This document shows, piece after piece, positions 25,868-33,460 of a stretch of 64,000 nucleotides of DNA. The DNA lies in assembly GCA_963725395.1 (NCBI GenBank), contig CAVRYH010000004.1, positions 248,001 to 312,000 on the forward strand. Direction: 5' to 3'. Below the pieces are notes generated by a model. That model was not told the DNA's origin. It was given only the letters and a program-made list of their open reading frames with translations, and made no database searches. Numbering within the stretch: the stretch's first letter is position 1; every line of letters starts with the position of its first letter. The position numbers and the translations under genes are program-made. The stretch comes from Bog-756 sp963725395. Lineage in GTDB: Bacteria > Actinomycetota > Acidimicrobiia > Acidimicrobiales > RAAP-2.

Positions 25868-26386
25868 GTGGCCCGTACTGCGCTAGATCCAAAGGAGAAA
25901 CTGGGCGGCCCTGCGCCGTCCCGTGAACCCTCACCTTGGGTCCCACTTCCTCCCAAGAGCGCGCGATGGGGTTCCGACAGTCTCGAAGACCTTGATCGCC
26001 GTTCTTTCGACTACCTTCATCGACATTGGAGGCTTCCTGGCTCCTTCGATGTGTCTGATGCCAGCATCGGCGTTCGGGCGAAAGTGCTGGCGCTGTTCCG
26101 CCAACTCACCTACCGGGTGCTCGTCCGCAACATGCAGAAAGAGAGAGACCTGCTCGCTCCTACCGTTCAGCTAAACCAGACCTTGGAACAGCGGTGTGAT
26201 GAGATAGCATTGAGCTGCTATCAGCTCAGCCAGGATATGGTTAATCGGCAGGTTGCTGAGGCCCGAAACCAGGCAGAGTTGGCTCTTTGGCTGCACAGAA
26301 ACCGTCACGCACCATTGCGTGGCAATCAGGAGGTTGGCCCAAAGGGAATCGGACAATCTCTTCAGAATTCGCCAACGCGGGCGTGA
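25868..26386 (+). CDS. Small coiled-coil protein of the glycosyltransferase module, copy A
   Basis: Protein of 172 residues from GTG 25868, nine bases after GAGGAG. The first 45 residues are Pro-rich. The central part aligns with the copy B protein: SFDYLHRHWRLPGSFDVSDA against SLEYLHHNWALPDSYDPGDA, then a basic amphipathic helix and a coiled coil containing LNQTLEQRCDEIALSCYQLS. Similar segments occur elsewhere fused to the N-terminus of surface-glycan methyltransferases and glycosyltransferases, where they probably aid membrane contact or oligomerisation. Here it is a separate protein whose stop overlaps the next gene. A partner or adaptor role for that GT is inferred; no enzyme motif is present. 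Confidence 0.75.
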   Translation: MARTALDPKEKLGGPAPSREPSPWVPLPPKSARWGSDSLEDLDRRSFDYLHRHWRLPGSFDVSDASIGVRAKVLALFRQLTYRVLVRNMQKERDLLAPTVQLNQTLEQRCDEIALSCYQLSQDMVNRQVAEARNQAELALWLHRNRHAPLRGNQEVGPKGIGQSLQNSPTRA

Positions 26387-27581
26387 TGCCACCACGAATG
26401 AGCGCTACCAGAGCACAAATGCCAGTGGTGGCGGTACTTGTCGCCCGGTGGGAGGCCAGGTCTGAAGAGGGGTGGGCGACGCGTCAAGTGGCCGGTGCGT
26501 TGGCCAATGTCGCTGACGTTCACATCATCACTCCTGACGGTAAAGCTGGTGAATCCGCCGACAGCGTGTTTACCGTCCACCACCTTGGCACTCCCATAAG
26601 CCGCTCCCTTGAGCTCCGCAGAGATCTCCTCATCGAGGCCCTTGCTGCATCGGGTTCGACCCGCGATCACCCGAGTTCGCCGCAGTTGTCATCCCTGCTC
26701 AACCATGGCTTGATCGAACCGTGGTGGGGCGTCACGCCGCTTCTGGAACGGCTCGGTCCCGACCTGGCCGTTATCGCGGGCCACCAACATGTCGGGGCTC
26801 TCGCTGCAATCGACCATTACGATCCGTCCCTCCCGGTCTCACTATTGGCTCTGAGCACTAACGCTGCCAGTGTTGGTCTTCCCAATTCGATGATCTCTTC
26901 GAACGTGCCGACTCCGTAATGGCTGTCACAGAGACAGAGCGTGCGTGCGTCGCCGAACTCCATGGAACCGAGCGGGTGCACCGTATCGGTGCGCCTCTAG
27001 CCGCAAACGAAAGTGCACTCAGTGAACCAAACCCATGGGTTGGATCCTCGGACTACATCCTCATCCTCACAGACACAGGAAGCGCTGATCCTGAGGAGGA
27101 GACCCAGTTGAGCCGCCTTGTCAGTCTTCGCTTCCCCGAAAGACCGATCGCGATCTCCCACTCCGACGGCCTCTTTGTCTGGCATGAGGGCCGTCTCAGC
27201 AGGGGCCTGCCGGTCGAGCGCTCAAGCGACCTCGACAGGTTGATGGCTTGGGCCTACATCGCCGTCGATCTTCACCCGGGGCGGTTCTTCGCCCGCCGGT
27301 GTGTGATGTCACTCCTCTACCGGACACCGATCGTCGTGCCAAGTCGCAGCCTCGCCCGCGAGCACGCCGAGCGGGGCTGCGGTGGACTCTGGTTTACCGA
27401 GCCGGCCGAACTCGCCTGGGATGTTGAGGCCCTGCTCGATCCGTCGATCCGAGCCGCTCTCAGTGCACAGGGTCATTCCTACGCAGAACGCGAATACGGT
27501 TCGACTGACGCCTTCATCAGTAGGGTGCTGAAGGCCTGCGGGATGGACAAGCATCACTCTGACTCACGGATCATCGCCTGA
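26383..27581 (+). pseudogene. GT-B-like glycosyltransferase, module copy A, frameshifted
   Basis: Two open frames together match the intact copy B protein. The first runs from GTG 26383 or ATG 26386 to a stop near 26919 and includes WEARSEEGWATRQVA and VHIITPDG. The second begins around 26900 and continues through DSVMAVTETERACV to 27581. One missing T near 26900 (AATTCGAT where AATTTCGAT would read NFDD) explains the break; the restored reading FDDLFERADSV matches FDKMFDRSDSV in copy B. The C-terminal half has the GT-B-type pattern TPIVVPSRSLAREHAERG with a downstream GLWF. If the frameshift is real, copy B is the only working one. Confidence 0.78.
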
Positions 27582-27610
27582 CAACCTGACGACTGATCCA
27601 ATCGAAGATG

Positions 27611-28636
27611 TCAGATCGTCCCGTCGGCGACCGCCTTCTCGATCCAAGGCACAACATCCTCCAGTATCTTATGCAGCCCAGTGGTCGCCTCGAAGCCGAG
27701 GACCCGCTTCGCTTTGTCCGTTGAGGGGATGCGGCGCTTGACATCGTGGGAAAAAGGCGGGTCCGAGACATAATCAAACGGAACGTTCGGACCTTTGATC
27801 GCAAGCCAGATGGCTCGAGCAAGTTCGAGCACCGTGGTCGATTCGTTCGTCGACAGATTGAAGTCCTCATTGAGAGCATCAGGGTGCTCCATGGCGGTCA
27901 CGATACCCTCAGCTAGATCGGCACCATAGGTGTAGTGGCGTACCTGCGTTCCGTCTCCCAGGATGTGCAATGGATCCTGACCCTTCAAGACCTTCTGCAC
28001 AAGGTCTGGCACTACGTGGCTCATCGCCAAGCTTACGTTTCCACTGAGAATTTCGACATCGCCCAAGGCGCGGCGCTCGCCAATCCCCACGCAATTGAAA
28101 GGACGCACGATGGTGTACGGCAGGCCGTATTGATCGAAGGCAGCCTTGGCAAAATACTCAACGGCAAGTTTCTGAAAACCGTATGAGGAGATGGGAGGTG
28201 GCACCTCCAGTTGCTGCCCTTCGTGTGACGGCCAGGCGTCGGCGGACTCGAACACCATCGAAGAACTGAGGTAGGTGACCTTCTGGAGGCGGCCGCTCTG
28301 GTGCGCCTCGATGGCAGCGTCGCAAGAGGATGCGGTAATTCGCTCGTTGGAAGCGAGAAGATCGTAGGCGTAGGTATGAAAATAGGAAATACCACCGATC
28401 AATGCCGCTCCAGCAATGAAGTGATCGCAGTCCATCAGTTGCTCGGTCATCAGGTCCACATCACGTGCATCCGCCTCGAGAAAGCGATAACGGGGATGAT
28501 CGTCATACGACCGCCTCACTGGTCCATATTTCGAATAGTTATCGATCCCGACGACGCTGTGCCCTCGGTCGAGGAGCTCTTTTACAACGTACCCACCGAT
28601 AAATCCCGCCGATCCTGTGACAAGTACGGTGCTCAT
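27611..28636 (-). CDS. NAD-dependent nucleotide-sugar epimerase/dehydratase (extended SDR)
   Basis: Cytoplasmic SDR of 341 residues from ATG 28636. The NAD-binding motif TGSAGFIGGYVVKEL is at 7-21, an acidic strand-2 end GIDNYSKYG at 35-43, the catalytic Ser region SSSMVFES near 125, and the Tyr-x3-Lys pair in YGFQK. IVRPFNCVGIGERRA follows, matching UDP-glucose 4-epimerase-like enzymes. It probably makes a UDP- or dTDP-sugar for the surface glycan. It is the last gene of a tight minus-strand operon, UDP-sugar dehydrogenase, GT2, then this gene, each overlapping by four bases. The exact sugar cannot be read from sequence. Confidence 0.87.
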   Translation of the reverse strand: MSTVLVTGSAGFIGGYVVKELLDRGHSVVGIDNYSKYGPVRRSYDDHPRYRFLEADARDVDLMTEQLMDCDHFIAGAALIGGISYFHTYAYDLLASNERITASSCDAAIEAHQSGRLQKVTYLSSSMVFESADAWPSHEGQQLEVPPPISSYGFQKLAVEYFAKAAFDQYGLPYTIVRPFNCVGIGERRALGDVEILSGNVSLAMSHVVPDLVQKVLKGQDPLHILGDGTQVRHYTYGADLAEGIVTAMEHPDALNEDFNLSTNESTTVLELARAIWLAIKGPNVPFDYVSDPPFSHDVKRRIPSTDKAKRVLGFEATTGLHKILEDVVPWIEKAVADGTI

Positions 28637-29379
28637 TGAGGTCCTCTCTCGTCGGCAGTTATACGGATTTCCTCGATAGGGAGGCTAGGCCCGAAGGCAA
28701 ACCGCCACCAACGAAGGTAGTGCGGCAGCCAGCTTACGATCTTGAAGTTTGAGACGCCTTGGTTTCTCTCCAGCCAGATGGTTGGCACTTCGGCGACTGG
28801 AAGCCGTGCCCGCCTCGCCTTCGCCACCAGCTCGATGCCGATCTCAAACCCTGCACCCGAGGAAATGCCGACCTTGCGGACGAACTCGACATCATAGGCC
28901 TTAAACGAGTTGGTGGCATCGCGCGTTCCCACTCGTGCCAGTGCCCACAGCGAAAGACCGGCCATCCTCGACAACATTCCCTTGAGGACCGGTCCACCAA
29001 CCTGTTGGCCACCCCGTGAGTATCTTGAGGCTGCGGCAATCACGACGCCTCTCTCCACCAATCGCACCATCTGATCGATCTGCTGAGGATCGTCGCAACC
29101 GTCGGCCATTGTTACCACGACAACATCCGCAACCGCTCTGTCGATGCCGTATCGAATTGCTTGGGCGGGCCCAGGCTCCACGTCATTGACCAACGCTCTA
29201 ACTGAGGGGTCTCTCGAGCTGTACTTCTCCACGTAGGGCAGCGTTGTGTCGTCGGCCGAGTCGACGACAACCACGATCTCAGAAGGCAACTGGACGGCCT
29301 CTGTCAATCTTCCGAGAACGTTTTCGATTTGAGACCCCTCGTTGAACGCGGGAATCACAATGGAGACTCGGGGCTTCAC
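28633..29379 (-). CDS. GT2 glycosyltransferase, DPM1-like
   Basis: Protein of 248 residues, ATG 29379. A GT2 fold covers nearly the whole length: VSIVIPAFNEGSQIENVL at 5-22, VVVVDSADDTT near 40, PGPAQAIRYGID, and VTMADGCDDP in the donor-metal position, then ATNSFKAYDVEFV and FEIGIELVAKARR. These blocks match polyprenyl-phosphate mannosyltransferase-like enzymes. No membrane segment is evident, as in short DPM1 forms. The metal motif reads ADG rather than the common DAD, which is tolerated in this subgroup. Four-base overlaps on both sides place it in the operon with the dehydrogenase and epimerase. Confidence 0.87.
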   Translation of the reverse strand: MKPRVSIVIPAFNEGSQIENVLGRLTEAVQLPSEIVVVVDSADDTTLPYVEKYSSRDPSVRALVNDVEPGPAQAIRYGIDRAVADVVVVTMADGCDDPQQIDQMVRLVERGVVIAAASRYSRGGQQVGGPVLKGMLSRMAGLSLWALARVGTRDATNSFKAYDVEFVRKVGISSGAGFEIGIELVAKARRARLPVAEVPTIWLERNQGVSNFKIVSWLPHYLRWWRFAFGPSLPIEEIRITADERGPQ

Positions 29380-30575
29380 ACCACCACCCCTTTACCCCGC
29401 AAATTCCAGATGTCTACGACTGGCTGAGAGATAGCTATATCCGCGTAGGCGCGGTGGGGAGCACCTATCACGATGAGATCCGCGTGGTCCAACACCTGCT
29501 CGAGCTGCACGAGGTCGGTATCAACTGTGACGAACGGATCGGTCGTAAGCACATGCGCAGCCCGGACTTTGAGCACCCGCTTCAGCTTGTAGGACAAGCT
29601 TGAACGGTTGTCGTCAGACTCACCCTTAAAGGCCATACCCAGGATCCCGACCGTCATCGAGTTCAAATCGAATCGGGCATCAAGCCTTGCAACCAAGTAA
29701 AGAGGCAACCCTTCGTTGATCTGCATGCTGGCGTGTCCGAGGGCAAAGCTATTGTTGTTGAACGCAGCGAGCTGCATCGTGTCCTTTAGCAGGCAGGGGC
29801 CAGCAGCAAAACCGGGGCCCGGGAGGTCGGCCGCACGTGGGTAGTCCTCGATGACCGCTTGCCGGATCCGCTCATAGTCAAGGCCAAAATCGTTGGCCAT
29901 CATGTAGAGCTGATTTGCGGCTGCGAACTTGATGTACCGATAGGAGTTGGTGAACAGCTTGGCCAACTCGGCCTCCTCCGGTTCGACCCGAACGATGGTG
30001 TCCGTGAGCCGCCGAAAGAGGGTGGCAGCCCGTTCATATGCTCTGTCGGATCGGGCCGAAACGATCTGGGGAAGGGAGTGCAACTCCTCCATCGCGTGGC
30101 CCTCTGCAATACGCTCCGGGCAGAATGCCACATCGATCGATTTGCCCAGACGATCGATCAGCCGCTCGACGAGGCGGGTGACGCCGGGAAAGACCGTGCT
30201 GCGCAGGACGAGGAGTTGCCCATCGGTCAGGCGGTCCGAGATTGCTTCGATCGCTGCGACGACTGCGTGAGGATCGGGATTGAGGTGCTCATCGACAGGA
30301 GTGCCGATGACGACCACCAAGACTTCGCTGTCGCTGATGGTTGACGGCTCGGTCGATGCCGTCAGCATTCCTTTCGCCAGCGCATGAGCCAGAACTTCGG
30401 GAGCCCCGGGCTCGAGATGCGGCATCTTGCCGGACCGCACCCGGTCTACGGCTTCCAGATTGGTGTCGAAGAGGGTCACCCGCATGCCCACACCGGCAAA
30501 CGCCAGACCGAGCGGCAGCCCAACGTGCCCACAGCCCCCGAGGACGGTGATGTCCGAGCCCCACTCTAGGTCCAC
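29376..30575 (-). CDS. UDP-glucose/UDP-ManNAc-type nucleotide-sugar dehydrogenase
   Basis: NAD-dependent enzyme of 399 residues that oxidises a nucleotide sugar at C6 to a uronate in two steps. The N-terminal Rossmann motif is ITVLGGCGHVGLPLGLAF, the middle domain has ANQLYMMANDFGLDYERI, and the catalytic Cys is in GPGFAAGPCLLKDT. The C-terminal domain has GILGMAFKGESDDNRSSLS. I chose GTG 30575 because family homology begins seven codons later and TACCGT lies six bases upstream; ATG 30614 would add 13 residues. First gene of a three-gene operon with a GT2 and an epimerase. A uronic acid in the surface glycan follows. Confidence 0.88.
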   Translation of the reverse strand: MDLEWGSDITVLGGCGHVGLPLGLAFAGVGMRVTLFDTNLEAVDRVRSGKMPHLEPGAPEVLAHALAKGMLTASTEPSTISDSEVLVVVIGTPVDEHLNPDPHAVVAAIEAISDRLTDGQLLVLRSTVFPGVTRLVERLIDRLGKSIDVAFCPERIAEGHAMEELHSLPQIVSARSDRAYERAATLFRRLTDTIVRVEPEEAELAKLFTNSYRYIKFAAANQLYMMANDFGLDYERIRQAVIEDYPRAADLPGPGFAAGPCLLKDTMQLAAFNNNSFALGHASMQINEGLPLYLVARLDARFDLNSMTVGILGMAFKGESDDNRSSLSYKLKRVLKVRAAHVLTTDPFVTVDTDLVQLEQVLDHADLIVIGAPHRAYADIAISQPVVDIWNLRGKGVVV

Positions 30576-30653
30576 CGGTACACGGTAGCCAAGCCGTGGA
30601 CGGCAGACAACCATCGACCATGTTAGGCCACGCTCCGAACCAATCGCAGAGAT

Positions 30654-32630
30654 TTAATCTGCTCGGCTGGGCTCCTTGGAACATTCGAGCACCGCCGTTT
30701 TCTCCGCCGGGACGAGGGCTCCGATTTTCTCAAACCATTCCTGATCTTCCCCGGGTTCGCGGAATGAACACCAGGGGAAGACCCGAGTCAGGTTGGGGTT
30801 GTAATACGGATCTTCATCCTGAAGGAGGCCCCACCAACGATGCAGGAACTCACCAAAATCGGCCGAATATCCAGAAAGGCCACGACTGACCGACTCGTAA
30901 TGGGTGAGCTCAGCATGGGGTGTGTAGAGCACCCGGTAGCCGGCCTGGCCAAGTCGGATGCAGAAGTCGATGTCGTTGAAGGCAACGGGGAATACCTCGT
31001 CAAATCCGCCCATCTCCTCAAAGACCGACCTACGGACCAGCATACATGCTGCTGTGACTGCGCTGTAGGAGCGAACGACTTGGTCCATGCCAAAATAGCC
31101 GTGGCGGCCGGCAGGCATTCCGTTGAAGATGTGTGCGGCGATACCCCCGACTCCCAGGACTACGCCAGCGTGCTGCAGCTTGCCGTCCGGATAGAGCAGG
31201 CGCGCTCCCACGGCGCCGATCTCTTGACGCTGTGCGAGTTCGACAAGGGCATGGAGCCAGCCGGCTGAAGTTGCCTCGATGTCGTTGTTCATGAACAGGA
31301 GCATGTCGGAGTCGCAGGTGGCAGCAGCAATGTTGTTGATTGCCGCCCAATTGAAGGAGCCCGGATAGTCCAGGACCCTTGTTGCCGATCTGGCCTCAAG
31401 GTCGCGTCGCAGTACCCGGCTCTCCGGCTCAATGCTCCCATTGTCGACAAGCACACACTCACGGATCGGGTATCCGGATGACCGGTCAAGCGAGGCGAGA
31501 CAAGCTACCGTCAGAGCCGCTTGATCCCGATAAGGGATGATGATGCTCACCGTCGGGGATCCATGGATAGCTCGACGGAGGTTGTAGCTACCGAGGAAGC
31601 CCCCCTTCTCCACGACGCCATCGATCCCGCGCCTGACTACGGCGTCCTCGAGGACCCTGCGGCTTGCGTCGTACGCCCACGGTTTGGCATCTGGGTCACC
31701 AGCCGCTGAACCCGCCACGACCCTCCAGTGGTAAAGAACCCTGGGGATGTGCACGACACGCCGGGCTTGCTCTGTTGCCCTGAGCATAATGTCGAAATCT
31801 TGGCTCCCGTCGAATTCGGATCGGAAACCACCAACACGCTGAACCAGGTCGTGACGGATAGCCGTCGCATGACCCAGGTAGGGATAACTGAGCAGGAGTT
31901 CAGGGTCCCAGTCAGGTTTGAACTGTGGTTGGTAGGTGCGGTCGATCTCGTCGAGCTTGTCCTCGTCGCTATAGATGACATCAGCATCATCCATCGTGAG
32001 CACAACATGTGCGATCTCCGCCAAAGCTTCCGCGTCCAACACATCGTCGTGATCTAGGAGGACGATGAACTCACCTTTAGCTTCAGCAAGGGCGCGGTTG
32101 GTCGCCGCCGAGATGCCGCCGTTCTGTTCGAGTGCTAGGGGCTTAATACGCGCATCGCGATCGGCTAAGGCTTCCATCGCCTCAGTGAGCTCCGGCATAC
32201 CGGAACCGTCATCGCAAAGGAGCAGCTCCCAGCTTCCGTAGGTCTGATCGAGTACTGATTGCACGCATGCCTCGAAGTACCACAGCGAAGGCTTGTAGAC
32301 GGGAACGACAATGCTCAAAAGGGGACCGTGCGTGGGTAGGTCAGGGATAGGCTCATCAGCCTCGATCCGGGCCAGGTGACAGAGATGCTTCCAGTGCCAA
32401 TATTGTGTCATCAACTCGGCCGCGTCAGGACCCCAGTTCATCTGGCTCTTGAGCCTGTTCAGTTCCTCCTCCGACCGCTCGAGCTGCTCCAACGTCGGTT
32501 GACCCGGTGGCACAAGGAGCTCAGCCAGGCGATCGGCCATCCAATCAAGAGCGGGGGCTATTCCTTGGGTCGACCCCGATTCTGTCATTCTGGTCGGCTT
32601 CGGATCTTCCATAGATGGTGAAGGCGTCAT
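30654..32630 (-). CDS. Tandem-domain GT2 glycosyltransferase, module copy B
   Basis: Paralogue of the protein at 23624-25588, 658 residues from ATG 32630 (ATG 32588 is possible). Both GT2 domains are intact: domain 1 with LLSIVVPVYKPSLWYFEACV, LCDDGSG and LLDHDDVLDAEAL, domain 2 with VSIIIPYRDQAALTVACL, LLFMNNDIEAT and FDEVFPVAFNDIDFCIRL. Blocks such as FDGSQD, ARRVVHIP and DPDAKPWA are shared with copy A. The N-terminal 100 residues and the C-terminus differ most, so the two may add different sugars or act on different acceptors. It is divergent from the coiled-coil gene at 32963, mirroring copy A. Confidence 0.88.
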   Translation of the reverse strand: MTPSPSMEDPKPTRMTESGSTQGIAPALDWMADRLAELLVPPGQPTLEQLERSEEELNRLKSQMNWGPDAAELMTQYWHWKHLCHLARIEADEPIPDLPTHGPLLSIVVPVYKPSLWYFEACVQSVLDQTYGSWELLLCDDGSGMPELTEAMEALADRDARIKPLALEQNGGISAATNRALAEAKGEFIVLLDHDDVLDAEALAEIAHVVLTMDDADVIYSDEDKLDEIDRTYQPQFKPDWDPELLLSYPYLGHATAIRHDLVQRVGGFRSEFDGSQDFDIMLRATEQARRVVHIPRVLYHWRVVAGSAAGDPDAKPWAYDASRRVLEDAVVRRGIDGVVEKGGFLGSYNLRRAIHGSPTVSIIIPYRDQAALTVACLASLDRSSGYPIRECVLVDNGSIEPESRVLRRDLEARSATRVLDYPGSFNWAAINNIAAATCDSDMLLFMNNDIEATSAGWLHALVELAQRQEIGAVGARLLYPDGKLQHAGVVLGVGGIAAHIFNGMPAGRHGYFGMDQVVRSYSAVTAACMLVRRSVFEEMGGFDEVFPVAFNDIDFCIRLGQAGYRVLYTPHAELTHYESVSRGLSGYSADFGEFLHRWWGLLQDEDPYYNPNLTRVFPWCSFREPGEDQEWFEKIGALVPAEKTAVLECSKEPSRAD

Positions 32631-32962
32631 TTACTCGAACTCAACACGACTGCGCGCACCCTACCATGGCCCTCCTTGTACATTTTGGACCGCTTCATTA
32701 CGCGCGAAGTCGTGTCATTCCCCTATTAATCAGGGAACTGCGCCAAGGGATCCACCGGACCGAGCCATCCTCCAAGATTCCCAAGGAGCAGGAGTACGAT
32801 GCCACTACAGCTCACGGAGGCTCAATCAACATCCGGCCTGACCAGTCGTTGGGTAGTTCTAGGAACGCAAGACTCGGGCACATGCCAGGTTCCTCGGCTA
32901 TGTGGGCGCCACAGGTACAGTGACTTGGGCCCCTGGGCCGAGCCCGAAAGAAGGAGAATCAC
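32631..32962. promoter_or_regulatory. Divergent spacer of module copy B
   Basis: About 330 bases without a convincing gene, between the tandem GT2 and the coiled-coil gene. On the minus strand TAGGGT (at about 32659-32664) could be the -10 for the GT2 gene. The same TAGGGT box appears on the plus strand at 25808-25813 in the copy A spacer. On the plus strand TACGAT lies in GGAGTACGATGCC near 32792 and TACAGT near 32916. The coiled-coil gene has a good ribosome site, AAGGAG, about seven bases before its ATG. I saw no strong hairpin. Confidence 0.35.
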
Positions 32963-33460
32963 ATGGAGCCGCCTGAACTCGACCCGGCAGAACTACTTGA
33001 CAAACTGAGGGCCGAACATCAGGTCCTTTACTGGGCTCCCCTCCCTCCCGAGCAGGTGAGGCGAGCAAGAGAGACGAATCAGGCTCGGAGCCGGACGTCC
33101 CTTGAGTACCTCCACCACAACTGGGCTCTTCCGGACAGCTACGATCCCGGTGACGCGAGCGGAGATCTCCGCGGAAAGTTCATCTCACGCTTTGGCCGCC
33201 TGACGTTTCGCGTGCTCGGCTCCTATCTGAGGGAGGAACGAGCCCTCCTTTCGCACATGGTGCGCGTGAATGAAGCACTAGAGCAACGTTGTGATGAGCT
33301 CACCCTCCGCCTCGAGCAGCTCAACCAGGACATGGTTGATCGCCAAGCGGCCGAGGCGGAGAACCTGGCCAAGCTGGCACTCTGGCTCCATCTCGACTCA
33401 CCGCCGTCGGCTGACCCCACCGAGATTGAACCCCTCAAGGACACCGCGCCGTCTCGATGA
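32963..33460 (+). CDS. Small coiled-coil protein of the glycosyltransferase module, copy B
   Basis: Protein of 165 residues from ATG 32963 behind AAGGAG. It parallels the copy A protein: an acidic start, then LEYLHHNWALPDSYDPGDA, a basic helix KFISRFGRLTFRVLGSYLR that could lie on the membrane, and a coiled coil through VNEALEQRCDEL and LEQLNQDMVDRQAAEAENL. No catalytic motif. The N-terminal 45 residues are unrelated in composition to copy A. Its stop overlaps the GT-B-like gene by four bases (ATGA), so the two proteins are made together and probably work together. Function otherwise unknown. Confidence 0.76.
   Translation: MEPPELDPAELLDKLRAEHQVLYWAPLPPEQVRRARETNQARSRTSLEYLHHNWALPDSYDPGDASGDLRGKFISRFGRLTFRVLGSYLREERALLSHMVRVNEALEQRCDELTLRLEQLNQDMVDRQAAEAENLAKLALWLHLDSPPSADPTEIEPLKDTAPSR

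Larger units (their letters stand above)
23624..27581. repeat. Duplicated divergent three-gene module, copy A
   Basis: Minus-strand tandem GT2 gene, divergent spacer of about 280 bases, plus-strand coiled-coil gene and overlapping GT-B-like gene. Copy B at 30654-34647 has the same order, orientation and overlaps. In copy A the GT-B-like gene carries a frameshift. Confidence 0.85.

Noticed and set aside
16597..26905. Phase-variable switching as the cause of the three frameshifts
   Set aside because: The runs involved are only two or three bases long, far shorter than slippage tracts used for phase variation.
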